A stretch of DNA of 64,000 bases from Nonomuraea terrae (lineage in GTDB: Bacteria > Actinomycetota > Actinomycetes > Streptosporangiales > Streptosporangiaceae). Both the position numbers and the translations under genes were made by a program. The stretch lies in assembly GCF_004348995.1 (NCBI RefSeq), contig NZ_SMKQ01000022.1:1-64000 (forward strand), written 5' to 3'. Of this stretch, positions 60,405 through 64,000 are shown piece after piece. The first letter of the stretch is position 1. Each line of letters starts with the position of its first letter. The notes under the pieces are model-generated. The model was not told where the DNA came from. It did no database searches and saw only the letters and a program-made list of their open reading frames with translations.

Positions 60405-60553
60405 GGCGGGCAGCGCTAGGCTCGCGGTGCCACCGCCCGGAACGATGCCTGCGCCCGCTGCTGGCTGCGGTTTTCCTCAGGGCATGTGGCCAATGTCTCA
60501 TATGGCGGCACGGAACGTCTTACTACTCAAGACATGCCCTAGAGTCCGTGACC

Positions 60554-61303
60554 ATGACACCCTGGGAGATGGTCGCGGTGGTCGCGGCCGGCGTCGCGGG
60601 CGGAGCCATCAACACCGTGGTCGGCTCCGGGTCGCTGATCACGTTCCCCACGCTACTCGCCGTGGGGCTGCCGCCGATCACCGCCAACGTCTCCAACAAC
60701 ATCGGCCTGGTGCCCGGCGGGCTGGCCGGCGTCGCCGGTTATCGCGCCGAGCTGGCGGGCCAGCGGGCGCGGCTGCTCCGGCTGGCGCCCGCGTCCGTGG
60801 CGGGCGCGCTGGCCGGCGGGGTGCTGCTGCTCACCCTTCCTGAGGGTACGTTCACGGCGGTCGTCGCCGTGCTCATCGCGATCTCCTGCGCGCTCGTCGT
60901 GATCCAGCCCAGGCTGAGCGCCCTGCTCGCGGCCCGGCCGCGGCGCGAGCACGGCGGCCCGTGGCTGTGGCTGGGTGCCCTCGCGGCCGGCGCGTACGGC
61001 GGCTACTTCGGCGCCGGCCAGGGCATCCTGCTCATCGGCCTGCTGGGCATCCTGCTCAACGACGGCCTGCAACGGCTGAACGCGGCCAAGAACGTGCTCG
61101 TCGTCCTGGTCAACGGCACGGCCGCCATCCTGTACACGCTCGTCGCCGACGTCGACTGGCTCGCGGTGCTGCTGGTGGCGCTGGGCTCGATCGCCGGCGG
61201 CTTCCTCGGCGCCCGCTTCGGCCGCCGCCTTCCCGCCCCGATGCTGCGCGTTGTGATCGTCTGCATCGGCGTCATCGCCGTCACCCAGCTCCTCACCGGG
61301 TGA
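60554..61303 (+). CDS. TauE/SafE-family sulfite/organosulfonate exporter-like permease
   Basis: 249 residues with about eight hydrophobic spans. The start GAINTVVGSGSLITFPTLLA and ANVSNNIGLVPGG are the family signature; a second half GAYGGYFGAGQGILLIGLLG repeats it. Transport of sulfite, sulfonates or short organic anions is typical; substrate unknown here. ATG 60554 follows TAGAGT (60540-60545) by eight bases with no ribosome site, which fits a leaderless transcript; an in-frame GTG lies six bases upstream. Confidence 0.9.
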   Translation: MTPWEMVAVVAAGVAGGAINTVVGSGSLITFPTLLAVGLPPITANVSNNIGLVPGGLAGVAGYRAELAGQRARLLRLAPASVAGALAGGVLLLTLPEGTFTAVVAVLIAISCALVVIQPRLSALLAARPRREHGGPWLWLGALAAGAYGGYFGAGQGILLIGLLGILLNDGLQRLNAAKNVLVVLVNGTAAILYTLVADVDWLAVLLVALGSIAGGFLGARFGRRLPAPMLRVVIVCIGVIAVTQLLTG

Positions 61304-61306
61304 GCG

Positions 61307-62578
61307 TCAGAAGTAACGGGGGAACAGGTCGGTGGCCGGCCAGGTGGTGACCTTGCCGATCTCGGCGTTGATCCGCGGGCTCAGCACGTTGAAGTCGGGC
61401 GACCCGGTCTCCTCCCGCCGGTTGAAGATCGCGGCGTAGGTGAAGCCGTTCTGCAGCCGGGCGGTGTAGCCGTAGGTGCCGGGCAGCGATCCGTCGTGCC
61501 AGGTGTTGAGGTGGCCGGTCACCTGACGCACCCACAGGCCGGCGCCGTACCACGAGCCGCTCTCCGTGACGCCGGTCTCCGGTTGGGCCAGCATCCTGCC
61601 GATGGAGGTGGAGTTCAGCACCGCGCCGGGCGCGTCGAGCACCCGCGCGAAACGCACCAGGTCGACGGCCGAGGCCAGCCAGCCGCCACCCGGGCCGCGG
61701 TTCTCCATGCTGAACGCGCCGTACGGCGCCGGCACCACCGTGCCGGAGGCGTCCGTGACGGTCCTGCTGGTGGCGGCCGACTCGTAGACCACCTCGCCGG
61801 GCGCGGCCTGCGCCTTGAGGGTACGGCCGAGCCGCAGCCGGCTGATGCCGACGGGCGCCAGGATCTTCTGCCTGACGTACGACTCGTAGCTCATGCCGGA
61901 GACCTTCTCGACGATCATGCCGAGCAGCATGTAGCCGTAATTGCTGTAGGCGTACCTGCTGCCCGGGGTGAAGTCGAGGGGGCGGCTGCCGGCGTACCGG
62001 ATGATGTGGTCGCGCGTGATCGGCAGGGAGACGCCGAGGGACCTCGCGATGGTGTGGTCCATGTAGAGGTAGTCGCCGGAGATGTCGCGGTCCCAGCCGC
62101 CGGTGTGCTGCAGCAGCCGCCACACCGTCACGTCCGCCAGCCGGGCGTCGGCCGCGGTGGACAGGCCGAGCAGCGCGGCGACGGACGTCCCCAGGTTGAG
62201 CGCGCCGTCCTGGGCCAGCCTCATGGTCGCCACGGCGGTGATGTGCTTGCTGAGACTCGCGACGCGGAACAGCGAGGTCGGCGACACCGAGGGCACGGCC
62301 GGGTCGTCGCTGTAGCGGTAGCCCCTGGCCAGCACGAGCTTGCCGTTCTTCGTGATCGCCAGCTGCGCGCAGGAGATCTGGCGTTCCACGATGTACGTCT
62401 TCAGCACGTTGTCGAAGCCGGCGAGCGCGACAGGTGCCACGCCGGAGGCCTGGACCGTCGCGGCGAACGCCGGCCGCGAGGTGCCGAGCACGGCGGCGGG
62501 TAACGTCGCGGCACCGGCGGCGAGGAATCGCCTCCTGCTCATCTGTGTAGCGGAAGGCGACCGATCGGTTTTGGGCAT
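61307..62578 (-). CDS. Tat-exported serine hydrolase (beta-lactamase fold)
   Basis: 423 residues. Twin-arginine signal QMSRRRFLAAGAATLPAAVL. Active-site motifs: SLSK (Ser108, Lys111), YSN and HDGSLPG, placing it in the class C beta-lactamase/esterase EstB/penicillin-binding-like family. I chose ATG 62578; another ATG 12 codons later also precedes the signal. No ribosome site is evident, and TAGAAA lies a few bases upstream, so it may be leaderless. Converges with the TauE/SafE gene, 3 bases apart. Confidence 0.9.
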   Translation of the reverse strand: MPKTDRSPSATQMSRRRFLAAGAATLPAAVLGTSRPAFAATVQASGVAPVALAGFDNVLKTYIVERQISCAQLAITKNGKLVLARGYRYSDDPAVPSVSPTSLFRVASLSKHITAVATMRLAQDGALNLGTSVAALLGLSTAADARLADVTVWRLLQHTGGWDRDISGDYLYMDHTIARSLGVSLPITRDHIIRYAGSRPLDFTPGSRYAYSNYGYMLLGMIVEKVSGMSYESYVRQKILAPVGISRLRLGRTLKAQAAPGEVVYESAATSRTVTDASGTVVPAPYGAFSMENRGPGGGWLASAVDLVRFARVLDAPGAVLNSTSIGRMLAQPETGVTESGSWYGAGLWVRQVTGHLNTWHDGSLPGTYGYTARLQNGFTYAAIFNRREETGSPDFNVLSPRINAEIGKVTTWPATDLFPRYF

Positions 62579-62641
62579 GACCGTATTTCTAGCGGACGAT
62601 GGCAGCAAATGTCCGAAGTTCCCCTGAATCGACCGTGACGC

Positions 62642-63340
62642 TCACCCGGCCATGCCGATGAGGAACGCCACGGGCACCAGGGCCGCGGTGAGCGCGACGG
62701 CCCACCAGCGGGGTGCGGGACCGTTTCGCAGGACGGTGACACCGAGCGGGACCAGTGCGACGGCGAGGCCCGTCAGGGCGGCCAGGGACAGCGGGTCGCT
62801 GCTGCCCTTGAGCACGCCGAGCGGCAGCGCGGCCGCCAGCGCCAGCGCGACGCACCTGACCGGCCCGAGCACCCGCGCCCGGTACGCGCCCACGGCCAGC
62901 ACGATCCAGCCGCCCATGACGCAGACGTTGACCGCCTTGAACACGTGGAACGCCCCGTACGTGACCTCGACCACCCGCCGGGCTTCCGCCTGGCCGAGCG
63001 CGTCCACGAGTTGGAAGGCCAGATGGCTCACCCCGGCGTGGAACACCCGGCCGAACAGCCCGAGCAGCACCAGCGTCGCCCCCCACTGCGCCCACCCGGG
63101 ATGTGTCCTGCCTGCCATCCGGGCCAGCGCGGTCACGGCGGGCCACAACAGCACGACGCCCGCCGCGTACAGACCGTACGAAAGCGCCATCCGCCCAGGA
63201 TCGGCGTTGTAGGCGGCCAGCTGCCCGGGAAAGAAGTCGTCCTCGCCCGACCGCAGCAGCACCCCCGCGAGCAGCAGGAACGGCCCCAGCACCAGCCCCG
63301 TGCCCTCGGCCCAGCGTCCGGGGATCGCAGTGATCGTCAT
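62642..63340 (-). CDS. Integral membrane protein, unknown (DUF4386-like size)
   Basis: 232 residues with about six to seven spans, the first at GLVLGPFLLLAGVLL. Charged loop RSGEDDFFPGQLAAY and FHAGVSHLAFQLVDALGQAE are notable. Resembles small DUF4386-type membrane proteins in size and pattern, but I cannot confirm the family. ATG 63340 preferred over the one three codons upstream. 63 bases upstream of the Tat-exported hydrolase start on the same strand. Confidence 0.7.
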   Translation of the reverse strand: MTITAIPGRWAEGTGLVLGPFLLLAGVLLRSGEDDFFPGQLAAYNADPGRMALSYGLYAAGVVLLWPAVTALARMAGRTHPGWAQWGATLVLLGLFGRVFHAGVSHLAFQLVDALGQAEARRVVEVTYGAFHVFKAVNVCVMGGWIVLAVGAYRARVLGPVRCVALALAAALPLGVLKGSSDPLSLAALTGLAVALVPLGVTVLRNGPAPRWWAVALTAALVPVAFLIGMAG

Positions 63341-63436
63341 ACCCGCCATCCAAGCCCCCGCCCGTCCGGCCGCACACGGGCGCTGGGGCGAGGACCCGTG
63401 GTAGACCCCGCACCAGTGCGGACGCCCGCTCGGGTT

Positions 63437-64000
63437 CTAGGCGAAGGGCTGGGCCATGTGGGTGAGGGTCTCCTCCACGACGTCGAGGAGGGTGCGGGCC
63501 TGGTCTTCCTCGGTCCACTTGTGGCTGGCCAGGCGCAGCGCGACCAGGACCGCCGCGGCCATGACGCGCGGCGGCACCGTGCTCTCGCGCTCGGCGATCG
63601 CGTCGGCGAGGTCGCGTTCGAGGGCGGCGAGGCTGGCGAGCTGGCGGGCCAGGATCGACGGATGGCGTTTGGCCAGGCGGGTGCGCAGCGCCCACTCCCG
63701 CTCGGGCTCCCCCATCTGGTGGTAGAGCTCCTGGACGGACAGGCGCAGCGCCTGCCAGGCCGTCAGCCCGGCGGGCTGCGAGCGGACCTGCTCCACCAGC
63801 CGGCGGATGCGCTGCTCCTCGCCGTAGAGCAGCGCGTCCTCCTTGCCGGAGAAGTAGTTGGAGAACGTCCGGCGCGAGATGTTGGCCGCGTCGGCGATCG
63901 CCTCGACCGTGACGGCGTCGAGCCCGTGCTCGACGACGAGCCGCAGGGCCGCCTCGTGCACGGCTTGACGGGTCTCGGCCTTCTTGCGTTCGCGCAGCCC
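63437..64000 (-). CDS. TetR-family regulator, 5' end beyond window
   Basis: 187 residues visible; the frame is open to the window edge, beginning GLRERKKAETRQAVHEAALR, so the true start lies beyond 64000. The helix-turn-helix (VTVEAIADAANISRRTFSNYF, about one residue longer with the next Ser) is clear and the C-terminal ligand domain ends THMAQPFA. An internal GTG at 63961 would lose the first helix and is not the start. Probable repressor of an adjacent gene outside the window. Confidence 0.9.
   Translation of the reverse strand, partial: GLRERKKAETRQAVHEAALRLVVEHGLDAVTVEAIADAANISRRTFSNYFSGKEDALLYGEEQRIRRLVEQVRSQPAGLTAWQALRLSVQELYHQMGEPEREWALRTRLAKRHPSILARQLASLAALERDLADAIAERESTVPPRVMAAAVLVALRLASHKWTEEDQARTLLDVVEETLTHMAQPFA

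Noticed and set aside
1..64000. tRNA, rRNA, prophage or complete integrative element
   Set aside because: No cloverleaf, ribosomal RNA signature, integrase or intact transposase was recognised by eye; a covariance-model scan would be decisive for tRNAs.

Overview
The window is very GC-rich, has dense codons ending in G or C, rare TTA codons, F420-type (luciferase-like) oxidoreductases, PucR, XRE/DUF5753-DUF397 and DUF6221-like genes and type VII secretion parts. This points to a filamentous actinobacterium; Streptosporangiales (Nonomuraea-like) is my inference, not proven by the sequence. No rRNA, tRNA, CRISPR array or intact insertion sequence was seen. The first 12 bases match the end of the Illumina Nextera transposon adapter, so position 1 is probably a contig edge rather than genome.

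Layout. 1-250: tail of a CHRD-domain protein. 304-4436: secreted PA-domain subtilase diverging from a TrmB/LuxR-like regulator. 4453-12698: compact type VII secretion locus: TPR protein and LysM membrane protein on the minus strand, facing a WXG100-like protein, a ubiquitin-like/FHA/three-ATPase EccC/EssC protein and a lipoprotein on the plus strand. 12825-16764: TetR and MFS exporter around twin palindromic operators, then two convergent F420-type oxidoreductases. 16951-20221: SET-domain methyltransferase coupled to a secreted protein, and a transmembrane Ser/Thr kinase. 20309-24615: RibD-like reductase, a secreted sugar isomerase/PQQ-type dehydrogenase operon and a STAS protein. 24622-31059: membrane protein-histidine kinase-response regulator operon, a serine hydrolase, an unlisted 37-residue Arg-rich ORF, a Pro/Thr-repeat secreted protein and a secreted trypsin-like protease whose Shine-Dalgarno is buried in a hairpin. 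31150-35313: methyltransferase, dienelactone hydrolase, chorismate mutase, DUF2267 and several unknowns.

35543-38306 holds a convergent pair sharing one long terminator: a Ser-nucleophile alpha/beta hydrolase and a protein with a hydrophobic helical domain followed by about six 47-residue repeats that look like a closed beta-propeller lectin. 38656-41076 is a reductase plus DrrAB-type ABC exporter preceded by a strong palindrome. 41268-43002 is a visibly AT-richer island with two small coupled membrane proteins and an XRE/DUF397 pair. 43135-50678 carries a large STAND ATPase, a cytochrome P450, a Tat-exported unknown and an FAD hydroxylase.

50689-60404 is a catabolic locus: a five-gene branched-chain-amino-acid-type ABC importer (livG-F-H-M-K order) diverging from a PucR regulator and an overlapping acyl-CoA synthetase. 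It is flanked by two broken genes, an Rpn-like nuclease/transposase remnant and an M28 peptidase reduced to its two ends. The window closes with a TauE/SafE permease, a Tat-exported beta-lactamase-fold hydrolase, a membrane protein and a truncated TetR gene running off the end. Many neighbours overlap by four bases (ATGA or GTGA), so translational coupling is common here.
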